Positions 55,301-64,000 of a stretch of 64,000 nt of DNA are shown one piece after another. The translations under genes and the position numbers were made by a program. The DNA comes from Antedon mediterranea (lineage: Eukaryota > Echinodermata > Crinoidea > Comatulida > Antedonidae): NCBI RefSeq assembly GCF_964355755.1, contig NC_092675.1:11175312-11239311 (forward strand), read 5' to 3'. Numbering within the stretch: position 1 is the stretch's first letter; each line of letters starts with the position of its first letter. Below the pieces are notes generated by a model. The model had not been told where the DNA came from. It made no database searches and saw only the letters and a program-made list of their open reading frames with translations.

Positions 55301-58300
55301 ATGAGAAGTTTTGTTGTGAATGATCAAGTATATGTAAGAGATTTTAGGAAGGAAGGGAGTCACAAAATTAAATGGGCTCCAGGAACCATAGTTGAGAAAA
55401 AAGGTCCATTAAAATATATTGTTAAAGTGGGATCATACACATGGAAAAGGCATACAAATCAAATCAGATCTAGAATGGCTGATGTTTCAGAAACCGAGAC
55501 CGTAATCTGGAGGATTTGTTAGACCAATTGCTTGATAATGATAATTCAGAAAGTAATGTAATAAATGACAAAGTTACGGTAGTACCGGAAACACCCACTA
55601 GGACCCCAGCTCCAGTGCGAAGGTCAAATAGAGTTAGAAAAGAAAGAATGAGATTAATTGAAGAATGTTATCTAGGAAACGGGTAGAAGAAGTAATTAAG
55701 AAAGAAACAGTCAAAGTATAAGATAGGAGAATTAACAGAATGATGTTTTATGGAATGATGAAAAGATTGTTTAAAACATTCTGGAAATGTTTTTGTTAAA
55801 ATGTTTTTGTTGAAATAGTTGATTTACTTAAAACATAACTTGTGCAAATTTATTCAGAAGATAACTTTTAATTAACAAGGGAGAATGACAAGTATTTACA
55901 CTTGATTATAATATTGTAATGACATATGACCTTTGACACGGAACTGAATAAACGACCTCTTTGGTCACGAACCTGAACGAGCGTGTATGACTATGAATTA
56001 TATGATATTCTAAAGTCTCAAAACATGTCACAAGGGAGCAGTTAAAATAATAGATTTGACCCTAAAGGTAACTTTAGGCACTTTCCATCAATCAATACAG
56101 TGTCCCTTTGGAAGAAGGAAGAAAAAAACCGATAGTAGGACTGGACTGCATAGCCATTTCAGTTTATTTTAGGAACGGACAGCGCGTGTGTGAAGGTACA
56201 GTAGTTAAAAAATAAAAATTATACTGAAAATTAATAAAGATCAAATTAAATATACGCCATAAAGAATCGGAATATATTTTGGGAAATAGTATTATAAAAT
56301 TACATAGGGAGATTTGATGATAAGACATTTTGTTTAAAATCAAGTGAAATCCCGATAGTTGATTGAGTATTAGCTGACAGGAATAACTGTAGGCTATCTG
56401 TGTCCCGTTAGGACCAAGATGTCTGCCCATGTTGCAAGCCGAATGTCTTCTTTCTTGGGCCCACTCTGTCACGGCAGTTAGTTTCAAAAGATGATTAAAT
56501 TAAATAATGTATTAATAATTATTAGGATGGTATTTATTTGAATAAACGCCTCTCCAATAAAACATCACTTTGAATAATAATCCCCCACCCCCCCCCCCCA
56601 ACCCAACTATCTAATAAACGTCCATCCACATTTATAATAACACAATTATAGTATTTGTAGTAGAATTCACCGCACTGTTATCTACAATTTACCAAGCATT
56701 TGTTATTCTTTTTTACCACTTTTCATATCTATTAGAGGATTTCATTATTATTAAAACTAAAAAATTTAACATATCCCTCGAATAAGCACCTCCCTCAAAT
56801 GAACTCCGCCTCCCCAAAGGGCCCTACCAAACAATAAAAACTATACTGTAAAATGTTATTAATCATCTAAAACACTGTGAAACAAAGTAGTTTAGTTTTA
56901 CGAATGTCAAACATTTTCAATAATGGTAACCTACAGAAAACGTATAAAGGGGAACATTAACATTCCGAGAACCATCGTCTACACTTCCTAGAGGGGGAGC
57001 GAGCGAAGCGAGCTCACCCTCTAGTTATAATAATTAATATAAGTGTAATAAATTATAGGTTACATCTTAAGGGCAGTTTTAATGTCAAGCACAGAAGAGA
57101 AAGACACGTTATTCCAATCCATTCAGGCAGCATGGCTCACTAGCGTAACCAAAACATTAATTTCCGACTGTTTTACTTTATCGTTTTGTTTATTTTATTT
57201 TTATCTCCATTGAGATCAAGCCACTGATACCCACAGCAATGTCATTTTTTCAGGAATTTGACTTAGCCACAATAGGTAATAAAATAGGGTGCACAAAAGA
57301 ATACTTATCCTTACATCCATTGGTAATCTATATGGTCTCCTAGCAACCCTTGGAACTGAACATCTCATTAAAGTCCTGCGCTTAGTTTTTTCACTGCCAG
57401 GACTTTCAGGTCGGAGCATTTCCTTTTCTTTACTAGCTGGTCGATTTTTCTTCAGCATACATTCTAATTTTTCCTGTTTTGCTCTAATTTCTTCCCTTTG
57501 TTGTCTGAATAATAAAGTTATAAATTATTTGTTACTGGCTCACATTTCTGCATCTTGGATATGACATGGGTTACACAATTCTGGATCATGTTCGCAATTG
57601 TAACAGGGGTAATAGTCTTGAATTAAAATAGGTAATATGCCAGGGAAGCATTAAAAATAAAAAATCAAGTAAATCAACAATCTATTTACCGTGCACATTC
57701 TCCTCTAGCCTTTGATGCTGCTGTTTGCTGGAATAAAGAACCACTATGCTGAAAAAATTGTTCATACTTCTTATGACCCTCAATGGGATAGATACGTCTA
57801 AAATCCCCACTATGTTCAGCTTCATACTTCATCTGAGCTTCATTTGCTGATGCTTGGCATTCTTCCATCTCTTCACGCCTTCAAAATAAAAAAAATAAAA
57901 AAAAAGCTTTAGCAGTTTTTCATCTATTTGTTCTATTGAGTTGAGTAGCACACTTATACCTTAAACAACCGATAAAGTTTTGTATGAAAAAAACACGAAA
58001 AAAGGCAGTCTTTTTAATATAATAATAATAAATATTCAAATAACCTCGGACATCCTAATTGGGGCAAAGATGTTTCCTAATAAATAAATGTTGTTAATCA
58101 ATTGATTTGCACCTGAAAATGTCAAAAATGTTAATGAAAGTAAAGTAACTTGAAAGGGATTCAGAATCAAATTTTGACATTTGTTTTATATTTCTGAATA
58201 GTCGGATTTGTATCCCAAGTAATTATAAAATTTAATATAGTATTGATTGAGAAGGGCTAGCATAGTCAGGCCTGACTAGGCTAGGGGTGCGCATGACTTT

Positions 58301-60862
58301 TTTTCACAAGTAAAATAGGCCTAGTCTAGTTTAATCCAATGGACATGACAAAGATGTCAAACTTTTATTTGGTTATATGCATAATAACGCATTTTGTCAA
58401 AATCTTTATTTATTCTAAAGTTCCTTAACTATTTTGTCGGTCAATTATCTTAAATTTCATCTAGCTAAGTGCACGGAAGTGAGCCCGCTAGAGAGAAAGA
58501 AGGGAGATGAATAAAGATGGACGACAACTACAACTTGTTTTGTTATATTATTATTGTTGTAGCAGAAAGTTGATAATTTAATGAAAGCGGCTTCTGTTGC
58601 CGACAATTATGTGCTCACGCACAAGGTGGTGAATACCAAATCGCTCCAAAGTCAGAAAACTACAGTTAATAGTATTGTACAGTAGTAGTAAATTTGTAAG
58701 AACTTGTTTTTATTGCAAGAAAAAAAAAAGTTTTAAATTTTCAATTTTAATTTATTTCCACAATATAATAAAATACATACAGGATAATAAACGCTGCAAT
58801 GAAGTATTTATGTGGGAGGGGGGGGGGGGAGAGAGTCATATAAGTCAGAAACAAGATATAACATTAAATACGAAAACGAAAAAAAAAATATACATACAGT
58901 AAATAAAAGAAAATAAAGCTATAATTTCTATTTAAACCATATTATCAGATCTTGAATGGTCTTATAAAATATATATATTTAACGTTCATCATATCTTGAA
59001 GGTAAATAGTTCTTGTATACTAATTTAAATTTAGAAGTTGTAGATGCATTTTTAATATCTACATGGAATGAATTCCATAATTTAGCTCCTTGGTATTTAA
59101 TAGAGTTCTTGATAAAATTGTTTGTACATTTAGGTAAAGATAATCATTTGCATTGTGTGTATTATGACTATTTTCCCTACTATTATGATTATTAAAAAAA
59201 ATAAGACTGATGATATTTTAAGTCTAAAAATAATTATCGTACTATTGCTTTGTATTTCGTCTAAGGTTTTTGAATGTATTTTAGTTAATTTATGCAATGA
59301 CTTATTGGTTACAGATGATTGTCAATTTGCATTTAAGTCTGATCATTCTACAGATATGTGTATTTTATTGTGAAACAAATTATAACCGTAATGGAAGCCC
59401 TGTTTTTGCCTGTTTTTTTACGCCTCTAATACCTTTGATCGTGTTTATCAGTACAGATTATTTCGTAAACTTATCTCATGTAAGTTGCATGTCGATATTG
59501 TTCGTGTGCTTGTTTGTTGGTATTTCAATCAAAGATTTTCTGTTAAGTGCGGTAATTGACTTTCTGTTAGCAATGGTGTTTGGCAGAGAGGGGTTCTCTC
59601 GCCATTAATGTATAATGTGTATATTGATAACCTGACTGTTAACCTTTCTATCTCTAGATATGGTTGTGAAATTAACAATGTTAAATTGAACTAGAATTTA
59701 ATTCGTCACTTTGACGAATTATTGGTGATCATTTTTATAATTTTAATGAAATTAAATTTTTTTAAACATGCATGTATGTTAACATACGATCGTAAAAAGT
59801 TGATGTACGCCTATTACATGATGCAAATACACTTATAGTGTTGAGTTGTACCTATTATGTGTCATATAATAACAGTACAGTATACTGTATATCCATATAC
59901 AGTGTAGCATAGGTGAAATTACGGGACCCAGTGAGTGGCCGAGCGGTTAAGACAGTGGAACCTTAATTACGTAGCCATAACATCGGCAGGGGTTCGAGGC
60001 TCACTCACTCCATGGTTCTGGTGGTAGAACGAGTCTTCTCGCATAAGGACTATAAACCGTAGGTCTAGTGTACACAACTAGCTCGTGTGCACTTTAAAGG
60101 ACCTAGTACATCTTTCGAGACGAGTAGGGGGTTACCCCGGTGTATTAGTACATCACAGCCACTGATCACCAACTGGGCCCTCTGGGAGAACAGTCTTTGA
60201 CTGAAGAGGTTACCCAGTATAAATATTTATTTCAATTCAATCAATTACAATGTATATACATTATACTGTACATATTGTATATGGCATATAATAGGCACAA
60301 CTCAGCACTAGTATAAGCGTATAATAGGGTGGCATACATCAACATTTTCTAATCGTATGTTAACGTACGTGCATGTCAAAAAAAATTTATTTCAGTAAAA
60401 TGATCACCTATAATTGTGACGAATTAAATTATAGTTCTTTTTTTACTATTTTGATACTTCATGTTATTTTTATGTGCATTGAATTTGCAAAATAAAAGTT
60501 TAATGTGAAGGAATTTTTGCAACTGTATGGAGAAGATTTTCAGTTAGTAATTGAAAACAATAGGAATTGGATCGCTCTTCCAACAAACTTAAAATTAATT
60601 TCAAACATATTTCTTTCAAAAACATTTTGAACGCAATATTTAATATTTATAATAATCATGATTACTATAATAGTCTTGACAACGTACAATCCACTCATTA
60701 CTTTTTTCTTTTCTCTTTATATTTTTCTGTTTTAGTTAGCTTTACTTTTTATGTATATATATATATATATCGTTTTTGATTTAGCTTTTCGCTTTTTTTT
60801 TGTATCTCCATTGAGATCCAGCCACTGATACCCACAGCATTGTCATTTTTTCAGTAATTTGG

Positions 60863-60898
<36 letters not shown>

Positions 60899-63818
60899 GC
60901 CACTTGCCAGCTTTATACTATGACGTTATCCAAATTCCTTCACTTGCACTGATGAAGGGCTAGTGTTGCCCGAAAGCTCTGCTAACTTTTCTGGTTGTTT
61001 ACTTTATCGTTTTGACTTAGCTTTTCGCTTTTTATTTTTGTATCTCCATTGAGATCCAGCCACTGTTACCCACAGCATTGTCATTTTTTTCAGTAATTTG
61101 CCTTTGGATTTATATATATATACATATAAACAAATCAGGCAAAGAACAGTAATTCTAAACCGCCTGGTGATATACTGAAATTTAATTAATTCACTTTATA
61201 CGATAAAGATGAGGAAATCTGTGAGAATGAGAAAAAGTCGCCCCAACCAAGACTCGAACTCGGACCGCCTGCTTGATATGCAGATGTCCTAACCATTAGA
61301 CCACTGGGGCTTTCATGGTATTGTTCGAACTCGATTGGATAGCGACTCTTTAACATTCTCGGCGTGGTACGGCGGAACAGCACTAGTCCTCAGTTGTACG
61401 CACGCGCAACAGAGATCAAATTGATACGCCCTCATTTTTCAGTATTTTTATTCACGAGGCGGGATCTCCGAAGAGATACTATAAACAAATCAGGCAAAGA
61501 ACAGTAATTCTAAACCGCCTGGTGATATACTGAAATTTAATTAATTCATTTTATACGATAAAGATGAGGAAATCTGTGAGAATGAGAAAAAGTCGCCCCA
61601 ACCGAGACTCAAACTCGGACCGCCTGCTTGATATGCAGATGTCCTAACCATTAGACCACTGGAGCTTTCATGGTATTGTTCGAACTCGATTGGATAGCGA
61701 CTCTTTAACATTCTCGGCGTGGTACGGCGGAACAGCACTAGTCCTCAGTTGTAAGCACGCGCAACAGAGATCAAATTGATACGCCCTCATTTTTCAGTAT
61801 TTTTATTCACGAGGCAGGATCTCCGAAGAGATACTTTTATATATATAAACAAATCAGGCAAAGAACAGTAATTCTAAACCGCCTGGTGATATACTGAAAT
61901 TTAATTAATTCATTTTATACGATAAAGATGAGGAATTCTGTGAGAATGAGAAAAAGTCGCCCCAACCGAGACTCGAGCTCGGACCGCCTGCTTGATATGC
62001 AGATGTCCTAACCATTAGACCACTGGGGCTTTTCTGGTATTGTTCAAACTCGATTGGATAACAACTCTTTAACATTCTCGACGTGGTACGGCGGAACAGC
62101 ACTAGTCCTCAGTATTTATATTTATGTTTTTTTATAAATGTTGTATTTTTTATTGTTTATTATGTGCAATTTGGAAATAGGCTGGTTTTATCCGGCCTAA
62201 TGGGTGTTCCTGATGCTCGTTATTTTGTCTTTTGTCTGTATGTAATTTTAATGTTGAGCATCAAATAAATTCAATAAACAGTGGCCTAGTTAGTATTTGA
62301 TGAAATCACTCATTTCATACCTGGACAAAGCCGTTGATATGAGTAAATGCGTATAATTAAGGTAAAGTCAAATAAAAATTTAAGAATTAAGCATAATAAG
62401 GCCAAAATTGTCAATAAAATGGAACCGTGAAAACTAAAAGGTCGCAAAACAGAAGTAAAATCGTGGGGCCATGAAAATGTTGGTCTCTATAGTATATCTA
62501 TAATACCTTGATTCCTTCGGTTTTGATCGATTCATCAATCTTTCTTTGATTTTCTTTTTCTCTTCTTCAATACATTTTTTTCGATCAAATGGTGACAAGT
62601 TCATAATACAAAGGGCATCATAAAGAAATCCTTCTTTAACTTCTTTGTCAAGTTTTGCATCTGTATGGAAGCTGGGTGAATGATTTACCTGGAAATTAAC
62701 AATTTAACAGGATTTAAAAGTGAAACTTGAAACCATCTATCTCCATTTTATCTAACAATAAGAATGTTACTATTGCATAGAATAACTAACAAGACATTTT
62801 TTTGTTAAAAGATAGTCCATAAAGATGTCATTTTAGCTCTGAAAATAAAATAAAATAAGGAAAATTAAATCAAATAGCTTATGTGTGTTTGTATAACTGG
62901 TATGGATAAGAATTAACATATTTTTTTAATGGTAAAGCAAGGATATTAACCTCATATTAAGGCAAAACTGTCCATACCTCTAACACCCATGGCTTCAACT
63001 TTCTATCTAGCATCAGATCAAATCCTAGAATTTCAAAACATCCACTGCCCTTTACATGGTTTGGGAAGCATGTACGATAGTTATGCTTTAAAATCGGATG
63101 AGCCGAGATTAAAGTCTTAATGATAACATCTTCCATATCAGCCCAGATTTTCTTGATATCATAACCATTCTTTTCAAACCAACGATCCACTGTTGTTATT
63201 TTCCTGAAGAGAAATTAAGATTCAAATTAAAAATATGTGCAGCTGGACGATCCAGCCTACAAACTATTTAGCCGTTGTCGATTTTGCAATTCATAAAATA
63301 ATAATAAATTCATAGCCTGTTTATTAAAACTTTCTATAGTATCTTTGATAATGTTTAATATTTGGTTTGGTTTATTTGCAGAAAGACTGGGGGTATTACT
63401 ACTAAGATAATGATACAATAAGGCTAATTTATAAAAACCTGACTTGCACAGGGCCAGAACATTTCCGAAAAAGGATAAATTTTTTTTAAACAAATCACGG
63501 CCTATGCTTTCACAATAATTATATTGCATAAATCCCTTTTTTAAAAACATTACATACAGTATATCAATAACATAAGATAAATAAATAAATGATCATTTTT
63601 ACTGTACTCACTATTCAGCTAGGCTTACTTACTTATACTAGGTCTACTATCTAGGACTAGAATAACACAGTGTATGTGACTCAATTATTGTATAAAACAA
63701 TGAAAATTAATTGTTTTAGTAGAGAGTATTACCTTTTGCTTCCACAGTCATCATCACGAATAAAATCTGAGCTATGCTTGTTTATTGCATAGTTTGTAAG
63801 GTGCATACACTGTTCATC
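40316..63818 (-). CDS. Tubulin polyglutamylase TTLL6/TTLL13-like (3' eleven exons)
   Basis: ATP-grasp ligase that adds glutamate chains to tubulin tails on axonemal and other stable microtubules. Exons in transcript order: 63818-63733, 63203-62978, 62688-62507, 57878-57690, 57504-57315, 50279-50076, 49407-48904, 46096-45748, 45658-45385, 40844-40793, 40357-40316. Phases agree throughout, giving 765 codons plus stop. The start lies beyond the window, so the first ATP-grasp exons are missing. Visible hallmarks: MHLTNYAINKHSSDF, FPNHVKGSGCFEILGFD and PWVLE|VNHSPSFHTDAKLD, carrying the Mg/ATP-binding acidic and Asn residues. The cationic EEEKKKIKERLMNR helix follows; such a basic region binds microtubules in this subfamily. 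The C-terminal 500 residues are Ser/Asn-rich and little conserved. TTLL6 versus TTLL13 cannot be decided here. An additional exon in the large introns cannot be excluded. Confidence 0.92.
40793..40844 (-). CDS. TTLL penultimate exon
   Basis: Acceptor ACCAAAAATAG, coding STKSQRIRGASNSLRLK, donor GTGAGA. Phase 2 entry completes an Arg codon with the preceding exon. Confidence 0.8.
40961..41850. mobile_element. Inverted-repeat element with minisatellite arms
   Basis: TATGGAACGCCTCCTCTGCC at 40970-40989 is the exact complement of 41817-41836. Inside each arm are 20-bp repeats of CATGCAGTACACACCAATCG (41005-41115; 41545-41660, some inverted at 41770-41800). The centre holds a LINE-like fragment. 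Confidence 0.75.
41250..41446 (-). pseudogene. Retrotransposon ORF C-terminal fragment
   Basis: Minus-strand frame SHPFFKEYNFPPSLIRLQSV ... TRYSKSFIPKSITVFNN resembles the last block of LINE ORF2 proteins (basic linker, then an (R/S)KSFIP-type motif followed by VFNN). It is enclosed by the minisatellite arms. Confidence 0.5.
41895..42095. repeat. Fold-back repeat
   Basis: ATCAATATAGTGAGGCATTT and GGCAAACTGCCTTAAAATAA at left are mirrored at 42030-42085, around a loop of about 70 bp. Confidence 0.75.
42785..44345. mobile_element. Reference copy of the dispersed TIR repeat family
   Basis: Outer inverted arms: 42830-42892 (GTCCGGTGGCAGGAGGGTGG, GGGACAAATTGCCATCCAAC) and 44232-44302 in complement. 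About 1.5 kb. Other copies: 1-115, 4380-6130, 23030-23390, 30342-30405. No coding capacity recognised; a non-autonomous DNA element is the best guess. Confidence 0.7.
44535..45213. mobile_element. TIR element, 3-bp target duplication
   Basis: Ends GACCCCATTTACACTT and its exact complement AAGTGTAAATGGGGTC; ATA on both flanks. Internal copies of AGTGTAAACAC recur in both orientations (44600, 44670, 45090, 45140), which suggests subterminal transposase-binding repeats. The frames at 44789-45335 overlap this element and are not credible genes. Confidence 0.7.
45385..45658 (-). CDS. TTLL exon
   Basis: Acceptor TTTTTCTACAG; starts GHRTNHRLLTTSSSLNLP and ends VAIETNA with donor GTAAGT. Ser/Gly/Val-rich low-conservation tail. 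Confidence 0.85.
45748..46096 (-). CDS. TTLL exon
   Basis: Acceptor TACAATTGTAG; TLNGRCHPHPPVHSGQW, RFDPRKVLPQNRDIWQSAV and PLRRVLSASSSKRDL; donor GTGAGA, phase 1. Confidence 0.85.
46150..46335. repeat. Minisatellite, 17-19-bp unit
   Basis: About ten copies of AACTCGTCCTAAATAGTAA-like units with slight variation, in the TTLL intron. Confidence 0.9.
46336..48538. other. Intronic stretch with a diverged duplication
   Basis: No gene. GGCCATATGATGGCGTCA at 46912 and GGCCATATGATGACGTCA at 47269 begin two related segments of about 130 bp, about 357 bp apart. TATAC-rich palindromes occur at 46635-46690. GGTACGTATAA / TTATACGTACC at 48090-48123 form a hairpin. Confidence 0.55.
48549..48659. repeat. 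30-bp stem hairpin
   Basis: AGATTTAGAAAACTAACATA at 48549 starts a 30-nt arm whose complement is 48630-48659, with one mismatch; loop 51 nt. Confidence 0.85.
48904..49407 (-). CDS. TTLL exon (largest)
   Basis: 168 codons from VRNFLGARRLYSSLTYCNR to NSTSSEK. Very Ser/Asn/Gln-rich and hydrophilic, probably disordered. Donor GTAAGT, acceptor TCTTTTAG. Confidence 0.85.
50076..50279 (-). CDS. TTLL exon
   Basis: 68 codons; DAKVDYHQPIDSMRPLDISE and ELDRVSALLQRDNLVRGLGV; helical, conserved-looking. Donor GTAAGT, acceptor TTTTAAAG. Confidence 0.88.
50936..51010 (-). repeat. LINE 3' tail fragment
   Basis: Four to five TTCAA units followed by TTTATTGCTGCAAATGCCAT; on the minus strand this is an AATAAA-bearing LINE end with a GAATT tail, similar in form to 37905-37935. 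Confidence 0.6.
51447..51591 (+). repeat. Gypsy 5' LTR
   Basis: 145 bp, unusually short for the group. Contains a GAATAAAC polyadenylation-type signal. Confidence 0.95.
51659..55522 (+). pseudogene. Gypsy gag-pol polyprotein with two nonsense codons
   Basis: Single frame of gag and pol. Gag (residues 1-220) ends in two zinc knuckles (CYRCGRGRHKPEDC near 233, CNNCKKKGHIASQC near 254). Protease has FEIDTGATFTVVP near 327. RT has TLDLTQAYNQMEL and VMVYLDDIII near 613. TAA at 53765 and TGA at 53831 interrupt the RT/RNase H junction in the same frame. RNase H (KIATDASPYGVSAILS, TDNKPLVTIF) and integrase follow: zinc domain HCGHLGVVKM ... CDPCQC, then D in HIDFAGPF, D in VVSDNGSQF and E in NGQAERF. 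The frame ends at 55522, while the basic C-terminal tail (RRSNRVRKERM) is open in the +1 frame to 55686. Other domains look intact, so damage is recent. Confidence 0.92.
55886..56030 (+). repeat. Gypsy 3' LTR
   Basis: 145 bp, no difference seen from 51447-51591. Confidence 0.95.
56036..57314. other. TTLL intron without recognised gene
   Basis: Contains a C run at 56588-56599, a GAGCGAGCGAAGCGAGCTC palindrome at about 56997-57015, and a repeat relative of 3957-4215 at 57165-57260. Confidence 0.5.
57315..57504 (-). CDS. TTLL exon
   Basis: QQREEIRAKQEKLECMLKKN, then RTLMRCSVPRVARRPYRLP; strongly basic. Acceptor TTATTCAG, donor GTAAGG. Confidence 0.9.
57690..57878 (-). CDS. TTLL exon
   Basis: REEMEECQASANEAQMKYEA and GDFRRIYPIEGHKKYEQFF; the (F)RRIYP motif recurs in TTLL proteins after the catalytic domain. 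Phase 2 at both ends. Confidence 0.92.
57879..59154. other. AT-rich TTLL intron
   Basis: No gene recognised. G run at 58808-58829 and A-rich tracts; TAGGCCTAG-type motif at 58275-58325. Confidence 0.5.
59155..59690 (+). pseudogene. Decayed non-LTR retrotransposon RT fragment
   Basis: Fragments in shifting frames: DCQFAFKSDHSTDMCI (59320-59370), FDRVYQYRLFRKLIS (59430-59480), GVLSPLMYNVYIDNLTVNLS (59590-59655). This is the order of a CR1/L2-type RT palm. Stops and frameshifts abound. Its downstream end touches the fold-back element at 59690. Confidence 0.6.
59690..60440. mobile_element. Fold-back element with about 200-bp arms
   Basis: 59690-59915 and 60245-60440 are imperfect inverted copies, from TTTAATTCGTCAC at the outer tips to TATATACATTATACTGTACA near the centre. 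A SINE occupies the loop (59924-60240). No protein frame. Confidence 0.82.
59924..60240 (+). mobile_element. tRNA-derived SINE
   Basis: Box A-like GTGGCCGAGCGGTTAAGAC (59935-59953) and box B-like GGTTCGAGGC (59991-60000) have Pol III promoter spacing and resemble the Leu/Ser tRNA type. A tRNA-unrelated body follows (GAGTAGGGGGTTACC, GGCCCTCTGGGAGAACAGTC) and an ATTCAATCAATT tail. Length about 317 bp fits a SINE. Confidence 0.8.
60765..61125. repeat. Two copies of the 3957-4215 repeat
   Basis: TTTGATTTAGCTTTTCGCTT and CATTGAGATCCAGCCACTG occur twice (60775-60860; 61010-61105), separated by a TA tract and TGCCCGAAAGCTCTGCTAAC. Confidence 0.85.
61240..61310 (-). tRNA. tRNA-like gene, anticodon AUC, copy 1
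   Basis: 71 nt folding as a full cloverleaf: acceptor GCCCCAG / TTGGGGC, D arm GTCTAATGGTTAGGAC, anticodon stem TCTGC / GCAGG with loop ATATCAA, T arm CCGAGTTCGAGTCTTGG. A TTTTT Pol III terminator follows 3 nt after the 3' end. The anticodon AUC would read Asp GAU, which normal Asp tRNAs (GUC) do not use, and the body is closer to tRNA-Glu, so a pseudogene or SINE-like origin is possible. Confidence 0.6.
61595..61665 (-). tRNA. tRNA-like gene, anticodon AUC, copy 2
   Basis: As copy 1 with an acceptor change (GCTCCAG) and T loop TTTGAGT in place of TTCGAGT, which weakens box B. TTTTT terminator retained. Confidence 0.5.
61959..62029 (-). tRNA. tRNA-like gene, anticodon AUC, copy 3
   Basis: As copy 1, with a fully paired T stem (CCGAG / CTCGG) but T loop CTCGAGT. 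TTTTT terminator retained. Confidence 0.5.
62116..62506. other. TTLL intron, no recognised gene
   Basis: AT-rich; TCAAATAAATTCAATAAA near 62258-62278 resembles the 3' tail of a LINE. Confidence 0.45.
62507..62688 (-). CDS. TTLL exon, end of ATP-grasp core and cationic helix
   Basis: VNHSPSFHTDAKLDKEVKEG, FLYDALCIMNLSPFDRKKC and EEEKKKIKERLMNRSKPKES. The Asn of VNHSPSF belongs to the metal-binding E-x-N pair split by the intron. Confidence 0.96.
62978..63203 (-). CDS. TTLL exon, catalytic core
   Basis: KITTVDRWFEKNGYDIKKIW, DVIIKTLISAHPILKHNYR, FPNHVKGSGCFEILGFDLML and DRKLKPWVLE. Contains the Asp (GFD) and Glu (VLE) expected to bind magnesium. Confidence 0.97.
63204..63732. other. TTLL intron with an unassigned minus-strand frame
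   Basis: A 97-codon minus-strand open frame at 63257-63550 (SIGRDLFKKNLSFFGNVLAL) has no recognised relative; it may be a transposon remnant. Confidence 0.4.
63733..63818 (-). CDS. TTLL exon, ATP-grasp (first in window)
   Basis: DEQCMHLTNYAINKHSSDFI ... CGSK; the HLTNYAINK block is a signature of TTLL ligases. Acceptor TTTTTTAG, donor GTAATA, exit phase 2. Upstream exons lie beyond 64000. Confidence 0.95.
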
Positions 63819-64000
63819 CTAAAAAACGTACAGTATAATAATTATAATGGTATAAAACAATGCATATTTATTTATTATCCATGTTTATTCAAGACTACAG
63901 TACTATATTCAACTCAATATTCTATAAATAATAAATATGTCTAGTGCAATTGTAATGAGGTGAAAATAGAACATTTGAATTAAATTAATTCTATTGCACA

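Larger units (their letters stand above)
51447..56030 (+). mobile_element. Ty3/gypsy LTR retrotransposon, nearly full length
   Basis: 4,584 bp with two 145-bp LTRs (51447-51591, 55886-56030) that appear identical, starting TGACA and ending TGTCA, flanked by CAAGG (51442-51446, 56031-56035). TGGCGACGAGGATTGG after the 5' LTR is the likely primer-binding site; AAGGGAGAA precedes the 3' LTR. One gag-pol frame spans the interior. Inserted in a TTLL intron in opposite orientation to the host gene. Confidence 0.95.
61126..62115 (-). repeat. Three tandem units of about 355-365 bp, each with a tRNA-like gene
   Basis: Units start near 61126, 61481 and 61845 with AACAAATCAGGCAAAGAACA and share about 95 percent identity by eye; the third is cut after ACTAGTCCTCAGT at 62112. 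Confidence 0.9.

Noticed and set aside
61186-62102. Three similar 65-codon minus-strand frames
   Set aside because: They are translations across the tRNA-like genes; the repeated unit explains their similarity.
63257-63550. 97-codon minus-strand frame between TTLL exons
   Set aside because: No TTLL similarity, and neighbouring exons join in phase without it; kept only as an unassigned intronic frame.

Overview
This is AT-rich eukaryotic nuclear DNA with spliced genes, long introns and a dense load of mobile elements. Both protein genes are animal genes. The many TAGGCCTA/CTAGGCCTAG clusters, a DIRS retrotransposon with a methyltransferase-like domain, and many palindromic DNA elements suggest a marine invertebrate, most likely a deuterostome such as an echinoderm. 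That placement is an inference; no marker here fixes the species.

Two host genes converge tail to tail. On the + strand, 3710-38454, lies a complete ten-exon gene for RNA polymerase III subunit RPC3 (POLR3C, 528 aa); all splice phases agree. On the - strand, from beyond the right edge down to 40316, lie eleven exons (765 codons plus stop) of a TTLL6/TTLL13-type tubulin polyglutamylase; its first exons are outside the window. The two stop codons are about 1.9 kb apart.

Nearly everything else is mobile or repetitive DNA, mostly in introns. POLR3C intron 1 (19.6 kb) holds a three-level nest. A decayed transposase-like gene (7067-7375 and 16672-18480) is split by an LTR retrotransposon (7376-16667, 4-bp target duplication), which is itself split by a well-preserved DIRS element (9937-15410) with gag-like, RT/RNase H/methyltransferase and tyrosine recombinase frames. 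The intron also holds a TTAA-flanked MITE, a TA-flanked TIR element, a decayed L1-like LINE and tandem duplications. Intron 6 is a 25-bp satellite array invaded by two elements, one with arms built from a 16-bp minisatellite, followed by a long fold-back element. Intron 9 carries a split non-LTR retrotransposon.

The TTLL introns hold a Ty3/gypsy retrotransposon with identical 145-bp LTRs but two nonsense codons (51447-56030), several TIR and fold-back elements, a tRNA-derived SINE at the centre of a palindrome, and three tandem tRNA-like genes with an unusual AUC anticodon. The first 3 kb hold a 9-bp-TSD element resembling Mutator, minisatellites and a larger inverted repeat. No CRISPR array, rRNA gene or bacterial-type operon was seen.
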